Assembly: GCF_013184525.1 (NCBI RefSeq)
Contig: NZ_JAAOIZ010000005.1
Span: 124,001 to 188,000, forward strand
DNA length: 64,000 nt
DNA from: Chryseobacterium sp. LAM-KRS1
Lineage (GTDB): Bacteria; Bacteroidota; Bacteroidia; Flavobacteriales; Weeksellaceae
Direction of reading: 5' to 3'
The notes under the pieces are model-generated. The model did not search any database. It was given only the letters and a program-made list of their open reading frames with translations, and was not told where the DNA came from. A program made the position numbers and the translations under genes. Below, one piece after another: positions 41,708-49,892 of the stretch. Positions within the stretch are counted from its first letter, which is position 1. Each line of letters begins with the position of its first letter.

Positions 41708-42153
41708 TGAAAATTGTATTACTAATAGCATGGTTGCTGGGTATTCCACTAAGCAGCCATGCTCAAAAAATCAACACTATGAAAAATAGTACAGAAGAAA
41801 CCGCTATAAGAACCGCACTTGAGCAATATTACTTCAAAGGCATTTTTGAAGGGAATACAACACTTTTGAAGGAAGTCTTCTTCAAAGACGCCCTTCTATT
41901 CGGAGATATAAAAGGAGTAGCGTATTATAAAACAGCGGAACAATACATCGAAGGTGTAGGCAATCGGGTCAGCCCGGAAAAGGCAGGAGCACCGTTTCAT
42001 CCGGAGATTATTTCCATCGACGTGATCAATTCTATTGCTTCAGTAAAGCTGAATGTGAAGATGTACGATTATAATTACTATAATTTTATTACTTTCCATA
42101 AAATAAACGGGAAATGGCTGATCGTAAACAAAACCCTTACGGATGTTGAATAA
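41707..42153 (+). CDS. Exported NTF2-like protein (lumazine-binding-like)
   Basis: A 148-residue protein with a signal peptide (MKIVLLIAWLLGIPLSSHAQ) and a mature SnoaL/NTF2-like cone (ETAIRTALEQYYFKGIFEGNTTLLKEVFF, then FITFHKINGKWLIVNKTL). It resembles the Lumazine_bd_2 family, which is poorly characterised. The start at 41707 overlaps the SDR stop, showing translational coupling. It is the only exported product of the operon. Confidence 0.85.
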   Translation: MKIVLLIAWLLGIPLSSHAQKINTMKNSTEETAIRTALEQYYFKGIFEGNTTLLKEVFFKDALLFGDIKGVAYYKTAEQYIEGVGNRVSPEKAGAPFHPEIISIDVINSIASVKLNVKMYDYNYYNFITFHKINGKWLIVNKTLTDVE

Positions 42154-42179
42154 TTGGTAACCCAATCAAATCACTTATT

Positions 42180-43256
42180 ATGTGGAATAAAAACAGAATT
42201 ACAGATTTACTTGGAATTGAATACCCTATCTGGCAGGGACCTTTCGGAGGAGGCTTATCTACAGTAGAACTCACTTCACGGGTAAGCAATAAGGGGGGGT
42301 TAGGTGGTTTTGGAGCATATACCCTTAGTCCGCAGGAAATTTATGAGGTCGATCAGAAAATAAGATCTCAAACGGGTCAACCCTATAATCTTAATCTTTG
42401 GGTTTCCGATACAGATTTTGTAAGTGCGGAAGATAATGAAAAAAGCTATAAAGAAACTGTGGAGGCTTTTAGACCTTATTTTGACCAACTGCAAATAGAT
42501 GTTCCCGCTCTTCCACCCTCTTTTGAATCCAGGTTTCAGAATCAGCTGCAGACGGTTTTGGATATTAAACCAAAGGTTTTCAGCTTTATGTTTGGGTTGC
42601 TGGATCCAACTGTTGTCGAGGAATGCCATAAAAGAGGAATTCTTTTGGCGGGAAACGCAACGACATTGGACGAAGCGATAGCTCTGGAGAATATTGGAGT
42701 AGATATTATTGTTGCTTCAGGGTTTGAAAGCGGCGGTCACAGACCTTCATTTTTGGATAAGGCTGAATATTCAACTACGGGCACATTCGTTCTTGTCCAG
42801 TTGATAAAAGATAGGATTAAAATACCGGTCATTGCTGCCGGTGGAATTGCTAATGGGACCGGAATTGCAGCTGCGCTTACATTAGGAGCGGAAGGAGTGC
42901 AAATCGGAACTGCGTTTCTGGCTTGTGAGGAATCCGGTGCTTTGCCTGTTCATAGAGATGCTCTTTTTTCAGAGTCGTCAAAAAACACGAGGCTGTCAAG
43001 AGCTTATACCGGACGTTTAGGCAGAGGAATAACCAATGAAATTTTAAAGGATCTTTCAGAAAAACAGATTCCTCACTTACCTTTTCCATTACAAACTACT
43101 TTTATGTCATCTTTGCGTAAGGCCGCTCTGGAACAAGGGAAAAATGAAATGGTATTTTTCTGGGGTGGGCAGATCGCACCGGTTCTTAAGCATAAAAGCG
43201 CATCGGTATTGATGGATAGTTTAATTACTGAAGCCTCAAAAATACTTCCTGGATGA
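42180..43256 (+). CDS. Nitronate monooxygenase (2-nitropropane dioxygenase) family
   Basis: A 358-residue FMN-dependent TIM barrel. Typical motifs are LLGIEYPIWQGPFGGG at the N-terminus, IIVASGFESGGHRP with the conserved Gly-Gly-His, PVIAAGGIANGTGIAAALTLGAEGVQIGTAFLACEE for FMN phosphate binding, and SRAYTGRLGRGI near the end. It detoxifies nitronates such as propionate-3-nitronate in characterised members. It is the last gene of the YceI operon (26-bp gap). Confidence 0.92.
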   Translation: MWNKNRITDLLGIEYPIWQGPFGGGLSTVELTSRVSNKGGLGGFGAYTLSPQEIYEVDQKIRSQTGQPYNLNLWVSDTDFVSAEDNEKSYKETVEAFRPYFDQLQIDVPALPPSFESRFQNQLQTVLDIKPKVFSFMFGLLDPTVVEECHKRGILLAGNATTLDEAIALENIGVDIIVASGFESGGHRPSFLDKAEYSTTGTFVLVQLIKDRIKIPVIAAGGIANGTGIAAALTLGAEGVQIGTAFLACEESGALPVHRDALFSESSKNTRLSRAYTGRLGRGITNEILKDLSEKQIPHLPFPLQTTFMSSLRKAALEQGKNEMVFFWGGQIAPVLKHKSASVLMDSLITEASKILPG

Positions 43257-43522
43257 TAGTTTCCTTAGGCAACTTAGATCTAAGAATTTGAGCACAAAAA
43301 CGCTATAGTTTTATAGAATTCTATATGCAGGTTTTAGCGCGTTAATACATTTTGGAACTAAAATAAGCCGGGTTTTAACCCGGCTTTAACACTAATTTAG
43401 AAATAAATAATCTACGATATAAGATGATCGTATTGGATTAAAAGGAACCAAAAAATATATATAATTTCTTTGTGTTTTTACTGTTCTGTTTTAGAACTTT
43501 GAGATTTTGATTCCTTTTTGCA
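43257..43522. other. Intergenic region with palindromes and a hairpin
   Basis: No gene is seen. It holds two perfect palindromes, CTTAGATCTAAG (43273-43284) and TATAGAATTCTATA (43312-43325), and the strong GC hairpin listed separately. Confidence 0.4.
43365..43386. terminator. Hairpin between convergent operons
   Basis: Stem AAGCCGGG/CCCGGCTT with a TTTTAA loop has weak T-runs on both strands. It lies 108 bases after the nitronate monooxygenase stop and 136 bases past the stop of the reverse barrel gene. Confidence 0.6.
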
Positions 43523-44272
43523 TTATTTATAAGAATGATATGATGTCAGGTCATATGCTAAAGAAAGCATAAGTCCCCGGTTGTATATTTTAATTTTATC
43601 TTTTTTAGCATTGCCGTTTGCTGAACTGTTGGCATTCTGAAAAAGATCTGTAAAACCATGTGTGTATCTTAGCCCTACCGACCATCTGTCTTTTAGCTGG
43701 TAGTCCAGACCGATATTCATTCCAAAATCAAACTTCTGAAGATAATAGTTTTTGCTTTCATCATTGGCCGCATCTCCGAAAATGCTTTTATCCCGGAAAA
43801 CGTTACCATTTTCATCTTTTCGTTTTGTATTGGCTGCTGCTAAAACACTTACATACGGCCCCGCATAGAATTTAAATCCGGATAGGCGGTAATTCATGTT
43901 CACAGGAATAATATCAATATAAGAACTGTTGATGACGGAGTTATAAGTTTGGTCAGAATCATCCTTATAGGAGACACCTACCCTTTTTTGGCTGAAAGTC
44001 AATTCATGGGTAAGTTCTATATTTTTGCTTATCCGGGTGTTAACAAATACGCCTGCATGGAAGCCCGGTTTGAATTTTGTGTCTGGGTTCGCAAAAATAA
44101 AATCCCTCTCTTTGCCGTAAAAATTATAAGAATTAATACCCGCTTTCACACCCCAGCTTACTTTGTTTGTGTTTGATTCTATGGAATCTGTTTTTAACGT
44201 ATCAGAATTCTGTTGAGCATATATAAAATGTCCTTCAAGTAGTATGATCAGTATAAAAAATATTTTTTTCAT
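43523..44272 (-). CDS. Outer-membrane beta-barrel protein (porin-like)
   Basis: A 249-residue protein with a signal peptide (MKKIFFILIILLEGHFIYAQ). The mature part has alternating strands of the PorT/OMP_b-brl type (VSWGVKAGINSYNF, FHAGVFVNTRISKNIELTHELTFSQKRV, LKDRWSVGLRYTHGFTDLF) and ends in an outer-membrane-like strand (RGLMLSLAYDL). Its role is unknown. It lies 9 bp after the TolC-like gene, so it is probably the last gene of the RND operon. Confidence 0.82.
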   Translation of the reverse strand: MKKIFFILIILLEGHFIYAQQNSDTLKTDSIESNTNKVSWGVKAGINSYNFYGKERDFIFANPDTKFKPGFHAGVFVNTRISKNIELTHELTFSQKRVGVSYKDDSDQTYNSVINSSYIDIIPVNMNYRLSGFKFYAGPYVSVLAAANTKRKDENGNVFRDKSIFGDAANDESKNYYLQKFDFGMNIGLDYQLKDRWSVGLRYTHGFTDLFQNANSSANGNAKKDKIKIYNRGLMLSLAYDLTSYHSYK

Positions 44273-44281
44273 TGTTTTTAA

Positions 44282-45577
44282 TTATAAATTAATATCCCAT
44301 ATTCCGGCAGCTCTTTCAAGCTCTACCAATGCAACGGCATAGTTGTAAAGTGTTCCGTAATAATCGTGCTGTACATCATTATAGGTACGTTGTGCATTCA
44401 GGACTTCCAGTAAGGAAGACTGACCTCTCTTATAGCTGTATATTTTGCCCTCAAGGATAGCTTTAGCTTCTGTAAGCAAACCGGATTTAAACTGATTTAC
44501 CTGCTTTTGAGCTGCGATATAGGTGTAATATGCCTGGGTAACTTCGGTTTGAATCTGGAGCTCAGTTTGTTTATAGGTTGTTTCTGCCTGTAAGGTACCG
44601 TATTGTGCTGCTTTCAGATCTCCCGATCTGTTGTTTGAAAATTTCAGGGGAACACTGATTCCCGCATTTACAGTAGTCATTGCAGGTGTGGGAGCGATGG
44701 TATTTCTCACGTAAGAAGTATTATTAACACCAAATGACAGTCCCAGGTCAATCGCGCGGTCAGCCTTAGCTTGCTTAAGCAGACTTTGAGAAACGGTTTT
44801 GTTTTGCAGGGCTGCTTTTAAATCTGCCCTGTTGTTTTGGGCTTCAATAACCAGATCCGATAAGAAAAATTGACGTTCAAACCCTGAAAAATCGCCCTGA
44901 GGATACCATAAAGAATCACTTTTAGCTTTTCCCGACAAAAGTGAAAGGTTAGCTAATGAAGTTTTCCACTCTGCTTCTGCAGAAAATACATCGTTCAGCA
45001 TAGTACCTGCTTCCAGCTTTGATTGCCGGGCATCTACCTGGGTGATCACACCTAATTTGAAGCGGATACTGTCGGATTCCGCCAGTTTTTTCATCTGCAG
45101 ATAAGAATTGGATTCTACATCCAGCACGATCCTGTTCTGGATGGCAGAGAGATACGCCAGTGTAGCATCTGCCCGGAGATTACGGAAATAATCATCCAGA
45201 AGAAGACGGCTAAGATGTGCCTGATTTCGAGCAACTTCTATGCGGGCTTTTCTTTTGCCACCCATTTCCAATGTCCAGCTTACTTCAGAGTTAAAACCAT
45301 AGCCCATCTTCATTCTTCTTTGTCCGTTATCAAACCATCCGAAGCCTAATTGTGGATCCGGAAAAATCCGGGCGGTTTGTATCGCGGCATCGGCAATATT
45401 GATATTGAATTTTTCTGCAGAATATGCCAGATTGTTTTTTCCGACCAGATTGATATAGGTCATATAATCAATTGGTTTTTTAGCGAATGCAGTATCAATC
45501 TTCTGGGCCTTTATATTGAAGGCTGAAACGAGGAATATTATGATAAAAAGCTGTGTATATTTTTTTATTGTGATCAT
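44282..45577 (-). CDS. TolC-family outer-membrane efflux protein (CusC/CzcC-like)
   Basis: A 431-residue OEP-family channel subunit. The signal peptide (MITIKKYTQLFIIIFLVSAFNIKAQ) lacks a lipobox, unlike the OprM-type protein earlier in the window. Two coiled-coil repeats are visible (AYSAEKFNINIADAAIQTARIFPDPQLGFGW, RADLKAALQNKTVSQSLLKQAKADRA). The start at 45577 gives a 2-bp gap to the permease; 45598 would overlap it. It provides the outer-membrane duct for the permease encoded upstream. Confidence 0.9.
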   Translation of the reverse strand: MITIKKYTQLFIIIFLVSAFNIKAQKIDTAFAKKPIDYMTYINLVGKNNLAYSAEKFNINIADAAIQTARIFPDPQLGFGWFDNGQRRMKMGYGFNSEVSWTLEMGGKRKARIEVARNQAHLSRLLLDDYFRNLRADATLAYLSAIQNRIVLDVESNSYLQMKKLAESDSIRFKLGVITQVDARQSKLEAGTMLNDVFSAEAEWKTSLANLSLLSGKAKSDSLWYPQGDFSGFERQFFLSDLVIEAQNNRADLKAALQNKTVSQSLLKQAKADRAIDLGLSFGVNNTSYVRNTIAPTPAMTTVNAGISVPLKFSNNRSGDLKAAQYGTLQAETTYKQTELQIQTEVTQAYYTYIAAQKQVNQFKSGLLTEAKAILEGKIYSYKRGQSSLLEVLNAQRTYNDVQHDYYGTLYNYAVALVELERAAGIWDINL

Positions 45578-45578
45578 T

Positions 45579-48500
45579 TTAGTCTTCTTTTGGTACATTA
45601 AAATTCTTTCCCCATTTATTTTCTATCAGATAGTAAAGTGCAGGAAGTGCAAACAGGGTAATGATGGTAGAAAACAGGAGTCCATATACAATTACAGTGG
45701 CCAGAGGTCTTTGTACATCAGAGCCAATACCTGTAGCCAATGAGGCAGGAAATAACCCCAATATAGCGACAGTAGCGGTCATCAGAACCGGACGGAAACG
45801 ATGGAAAGCTCCTTCTGTTACTGCTTTTTTCAGGTCGTACCCTTTCTTTCGCAGGTCATTGATGTGGGAGATCATGATTACCCCGTTTTGTATGGCGACT
45901 CCAAACAAAGCAATAAAGCCAACTGCTGATGAAATATTCAGGGTCATACCCCGAAGATTGAGAGCAAGCATTCCTCCGAAAAGAGCCAGCGGAACTATAC
46001 TGATTAAAAGCCCGGCCTGACGGAATGACTGGAAAGCTCCATACAACAAAATAAACATAATGGAGAGCGCCAGGGGAACAATAACAGAAAGCCTTCCGTA
46101 GGCACGGTTCTGGTTTTCAAACTGGCCACCCCATTTGATGCTGTATTTTTCGTGATCATATTTTACATTTTTTTCGATGGCATTTTCTGCTTGTGATAAA
46201 AATGACGTTAAATCGGTACCACGAAGGTTAAGGCGTACGGTGAGATGACGCTTGTTCATTTCACGTGCTATCATACTTTCCCCTGTATTCAACTGTATAT
46301 CTGCAACCTGGGATAGTGGGATTTTCGCTCCGGATTCATTGGTAAGCATCAGGCTACCTATTTTTTCCGGCGTATTTCTGCTGGTTTCGTTATACCTCGT
46401 AATAATATCGTATACTTTGATTCCCTTATATACTTTTGAAACAGCTTTTCCCCCGATTGCTACTTCTATAAGATCTGAAACATCAGATACATTAAGTCCA
46501 TACTGGGCGATTTTTTCGCGATCTACCTTTATCTGTAACTGGGGCAACGGAGGCTCCTGATCTATAGCAAGGTCTACGGCTCCTTTTACCTTTTTTAAAG
46601 TAGCCATTACCTCTTCTGCTATTCGTCTTGTTTCTTTAAAATCATTTCCATATACCTTAACAACGAGTTCACTATGGGCTCCGGAAATTTTGTCCATTAC
46701 GCCATCGATCATCGGTTGGGTGAAAGCAATATTGTATCCCGGCATGGTTGCGTATTCTGCTTCAAGTTCTTTGATAAGATCCGCTTTACTTCTTCCCCAT
46801 TTCCATTCGCTATACGGTTTTAGTCCTACACTCACCTCAAAATGGGAAGGTGTCCATGCGTCAGTTCCGTCGTCATTTCTTCCAGCCTGTACCATTACAT
46901 ACGTTACTTCTTTGTGCTTAAGAGTACGCGCCCGGAGCGTATCACTCATTTCTCTTGATTTTTCTACTGTAATACCTGGTGGTAAAGAAACCTGAAGCCA
47001 TATTGATCCTTCATCCAGCGGAGGTAAAAAGTCTTTTCCTACCAGGGCTGTTAAAACGCCTGTCGTCAGCAGGATAGCAATCAATGGAATAAATATCCGT
47101 TTAGGACGGCTCATGATCTTTTGAACTCTGTTATGATATGACGTCCCTATTTTCTCAAGCCAGCGGTTGTGATAAATCTTCCGTGGTTTCCGGTAGATGA
47201 CAAAAGCCAGTCCCGGAATGAGGAATAATGCAACAGCAAGGGCACCAAGCAATGCGTAACCTACTGTAAATGCCATTGGCGTAAATAATTTCTTTTCTAC
47301 TCTTTCAAAAGCAAACAATGGCAAATAAGCGGTAATGATAATGATGGTGGCAAAGAATATGGGTTTGGCTACTTCTTTTACTTTTTGAGTAATGGTTTTT
47401 TCTTCCAGTTCCTCTTCAGGATGATCTTCCCGTTTCTTTAAAATCGTTTCAAGCATTACAATAGCCCCATCTACAATAATCCCGAAATCGATAGCCCCAA
47501 GGGATAAAAGGTTAGCCGGAATATTGGTGAAATGCATTAATATAAATGCAATAAGCAAAGACAGGGGGATGGTAATGGCCACAAGCAGGGCGCCGCGCCA
47601 GCTTCCAAGGAATACAATCAATACGATGATAACCAAGGTCATTCCTTCAAGTAAAGTTTTAGATACGGTATGTAATGTATTATCAACAAGGTTGGTTCTG
47701 TCTAATACAACATGGATCTGAACACCTTTTGGAAGGATGTTTTTATTAAGATCATCAACAGCATCATTTACTCCTTTTAATACGACAGATGGATTTTCTC
47801 CTTTGAGCAACAGAACAATACCTTCTATATTGTCCGGGTAATTAACACCCCGCTGATCTGAGTAGCCTAGCGCTCCTTTACGTTCAAGGTTCCCGTATTT
47901 TATTTTGCCAATGTCATTCATGTATATGGGAGAGCCATTAACTGATTTTACAACAACCCTGCCCATGTCTTCGAGAGATTTAACCAGGCCGATTCCACGG
48001 ATAACGTAAGACTGGTCTCCCCTGTTCATAACACTTCCACCTGAGTTGGCATTGTTGGCCTCAAGCTTTTCTGCCACCTCTTTAAGGCTAATATTGTATT
48101 GTTCCAGCTTTACCGGATCCAGTTCTACCTGAAACTGGGTGGTAATCCCACCAAAATTGGTAACGTCTGCCACTCCTGAAACCTGTTTTATTTTCGGGAT
48201 GATTACAAAATTCTGAAGATCAGTAAGCTCACGTAGATCATGGGTTTTGCTCTCAATGATATAGCGGTAAATCTCTCCTGTTGGAGAGGTGAGCGGATCC
48301 AGCCCAGGAGTTACTCCATACGGAAGTTCGAGATCCCCCAGCCTTTCTTTAATTCTGGTCCTTGCCCAGTAATCATCGACCCCGTCATTGAAAACAATGG
48401 TTACCATGGATAATCCGAAGGTACTTTTGCTTCGCATGACATGCATTCCTGGGAGTCCATTTATTGCCTGTTCAATAGGTATGGTAATTTGCTGCTCAAT

Positions 48501-48677
48501 TTCCTCGGCAGCTAAACCGGGTACCTGGGTAACAACCTGGGAAGTAACATCTCCGATATCGGGATAAGCTTCTATAGAAAGTTGTTTCCATGAATAATAT
48601 CCGAAAAGAGCAAGCAGTGCAAACAATGCCAGTATCAGCCATCGTTTAGCAATGATATTGTTTAATATGTTTTTCAT
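45579..48677 (-). CDS. CusA/CzcA-family RND permease
   Basis: A 1032-residue inner-membrane RND protein of the heavy-metal efflux family. Helix 1 (IAKRWLILALFALLALFGYYSW) is followed by LSIEAYPDIGDVTSQVVTQVPG. Helix 4 holds LGAIDFGIIVDGAIVMLETIL, with the conserved Asp residues. Unlike the other CusA-like protein in the window, it stops at the normal length without a TolC domain. Metal specificity (Cu, Ag, Co, Zn, Cd) is not certain. It lies 8 bp after the adaptor gene. Confidence 0.94.
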   Translation of the reverse strand: MKNILNNIIAKRWLILALFALLALFGYYSWKQLSIEAYPDIGDVTSQVVTQVPGLAAEEIEQQITIPIEQAINGLPGMHVMRSKSTFGLSMVTIVFNDGVDDYWARTRIKERLGDLELPYGVTPGLDPLTSPTGEIYRYIIESKTHDLRELTDLQNFVIIPKIKQVSGVADVTNFGGITTQFQVELDPVKLEQYNISLKEVAEKLEANNANSGGSVMNRGDQSYVIRGIGLVKSLEDMGRVVVKSVNGSPIYMNDIGKIKYGNLERKGALGYSDQRGVNYPDNIEGIVLLLKGENPSVVLKGVNDAVDDLNKNILPKGVQIHVVLDRTNLVDNTLHTVSKTLLEGMTLVIIVLIVFLGSWRGALLVAITIPLSLLIAFILMHFTNIPANLLSLGAIDFGIIVDGAIVMLETILKKREDHPEEELEEKTITQKVKEVAKPIFFATIIIITAYLPLFAFERVEKKLFTPMAFTVGYALLGALAVALFLIPGLAFVIYRKPRKIYHNRWLEKIGTSYHNRVQKIMSRPKRIFIPLIAILLTTGVLTALVGKDFLPPLDEGSIWLQVSLPPGITVEKSREMSDTLRARTLKHKEVTYVMVQAGRNDDGTDAWTPSHFEVSVGLKPYSEWKWGRSKADLIKELEAEYATMPGYNIAFTQPMIDGVMDKISGAHSELVVKVYGNDFKETRRIAEEVMATLKKVKGAVDLAIDQEPPLPQLQIKVDREKIAQYGLNVSDVSDLIEVAIGGKAVSKVYKGIKVYDIITRYNETSRNTPEKIGSLMLTNESGAKIPLSQVADIQLNTGESMIAREMNKRHLTVRLNLRGTDLTSFLSQAENAIEKNVKYDHEKYSIKWGGQFENQNRAYGRLSVIVPLALSIMFILLYGAFQSFRQAGLLISIVPLALFGGMLALNLRGMTLNISSAVGFIALFGVAIQNGVIMISHINDLRKKGYDLKKAVTEGAFHRFRPVLMTATVAILGLFPASLATGIGSDVQRPLATVIVYGLLFSTIITLFALPALYYLIENKWGKNFNVPKED

Positions 48678-48685
48678 TGGGTTCC

Positions 48686-49825
48686 TTATTTAGCATCCAG
48701 AAGATAGAAAGCTCCTTCACTGATGATCGTTTCGCCAGGTTTCAGCCCGTTGAGGATCTGTATTTTATCATTTTCCGTAATTCCTGTTTCTACATACCTT
48801 TTTACATATTGGTTACGAGAGGTCTGTACCAGCACATAATTTTTATCATTGAACTGAAGGACAGCCTTAGCAGGAACAAAAACTTTTTTCTCCGCGGTGT
48901 TAATGAACTTTACATTCACAAACATCCCGGGTTTTAAAAGCCGGTCATCATTTTCACACTCCACCAGGACTTCCACACTTCGGGTTTCTTCATTGACAAT
49001 TTCATTGATATGATAAATTTTTCCCATAATTTTTTTATCCGGTAATGCGCTGATATTGACTTCCACCGAGGTTAAATTTTGCAGAAAACGAATGTCCTTT
49101 TCCTTTACCTGTCCTGCTATCCATACTTTGGAAAGCTCTGCAATTACGGCAATAGGCGGAGCGTCTTCTTTCAGGTATTGTCCCATAACAATATTATTTG
49201 TTACCACCTCTCCTTGTATTGGAGATACAACGACAAGAGGAGTATTCGGAGACATATTTTTACCATTTTTAAAAATTTGCAAAGCTCCGGATGCGTTGTC
49301 GAGTGCTGTTTTCTTAATCTGGAATTCTGTGGCAGCTTCTTCCGTTTCACGCCGGATACCTACGCCGTGGTGTAATAAATCCTGTTGACGCTTAAGGTTC
49401 AGTTCGGCCTGACGGTATTCCTGCTGGGCGTCACGGTATTCTTTTTGTGCAGCGAGATAGTCTCTGGAACTTATTGAAAATAAAGGAGATCCGGAATTTA
49501 CCTTCTGCCCTAGTTTAACGTATGATTTCAATATCCTTCCGGCAAATGGTGAGGCAACTTCTGCATAGGTATTGGGAATCGCTTTAACCGTTCCTACGGT
49601 AAGTAAATTGGGATTATATTCCTCTTCCTGTACTTTATGTAAAACAAGTTTGGAAAGTATCGGAGTATTTTTCTGCAAAATGATCGTATCTCCTTTTGTG
49701 ATATACGGAGCTGTGCTTTCAGACTGTTCTTTCTTATTATTACAGGAATAAAGAAAGATTGATGCAGTTGTCAGCCATATCATTGCGGACATATTGCTTT
49801 TCAATCGTGCTGATTTAATAGTCAT
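48686..49825 (-). CDS. RND efflux periplasmic adaptor (CusB/CzcB-like)
   Basis: A 379-residue membrane-fusion lipoprotein. An N-terminal segment ends in the lipobox LYSC (Cys28). Lipoyl halves are EVASPFAGRILKSYVKLGQKVNSGSPLFSI and PLVVVSPIQGEVVTNNIVMGQYL, with a helical hairpin between them. No His-rich metal-binding tail is seen. It is the first gene of the CusBAC-like set, 67 bp downstream of mgtA, so co-transcription with mgtA is possible. Confidence 0.92.
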   Translation of the reverse strand: MTIKSARLKSNMSAMIWLTTASIFLYSCNNKKEQSESTAPYITKGDTIILQKNTPILSKLVLHKVQEEEYNPNLLTVGTVKAIPNTYAEVASPFAGRILKSYVKLGQKVNSGSPLFSISSRDYLAAQKEYRDAQQEYRQAELNLKRQQDLLHHGVGIRRETEEAATEFQIKKTALDNASGALQIFKNGKNMSPNTPLVVVSPIQGEVVTNNIVMGQYLKEDAPPIAVIAELSKVWIAGQVKEKDIRFLQNLTSVEVNISALPDKKIMGKIYHINEIVNEETRSVEVLVECENDDRLLKPGMFVNVKFINTAEKKVFVPAKAVLQFNDKNYVLVQTSRNQYVKRYVETGITENDKIQILNGLKPGETIISEGAFYLLDAK

Positions 49826-49892
49826 TACGTTTATAGTTTTAATTGTTTTTTTGAAATTGGATCGATAAATACTTGAAAAGGAATTCTTTTTC

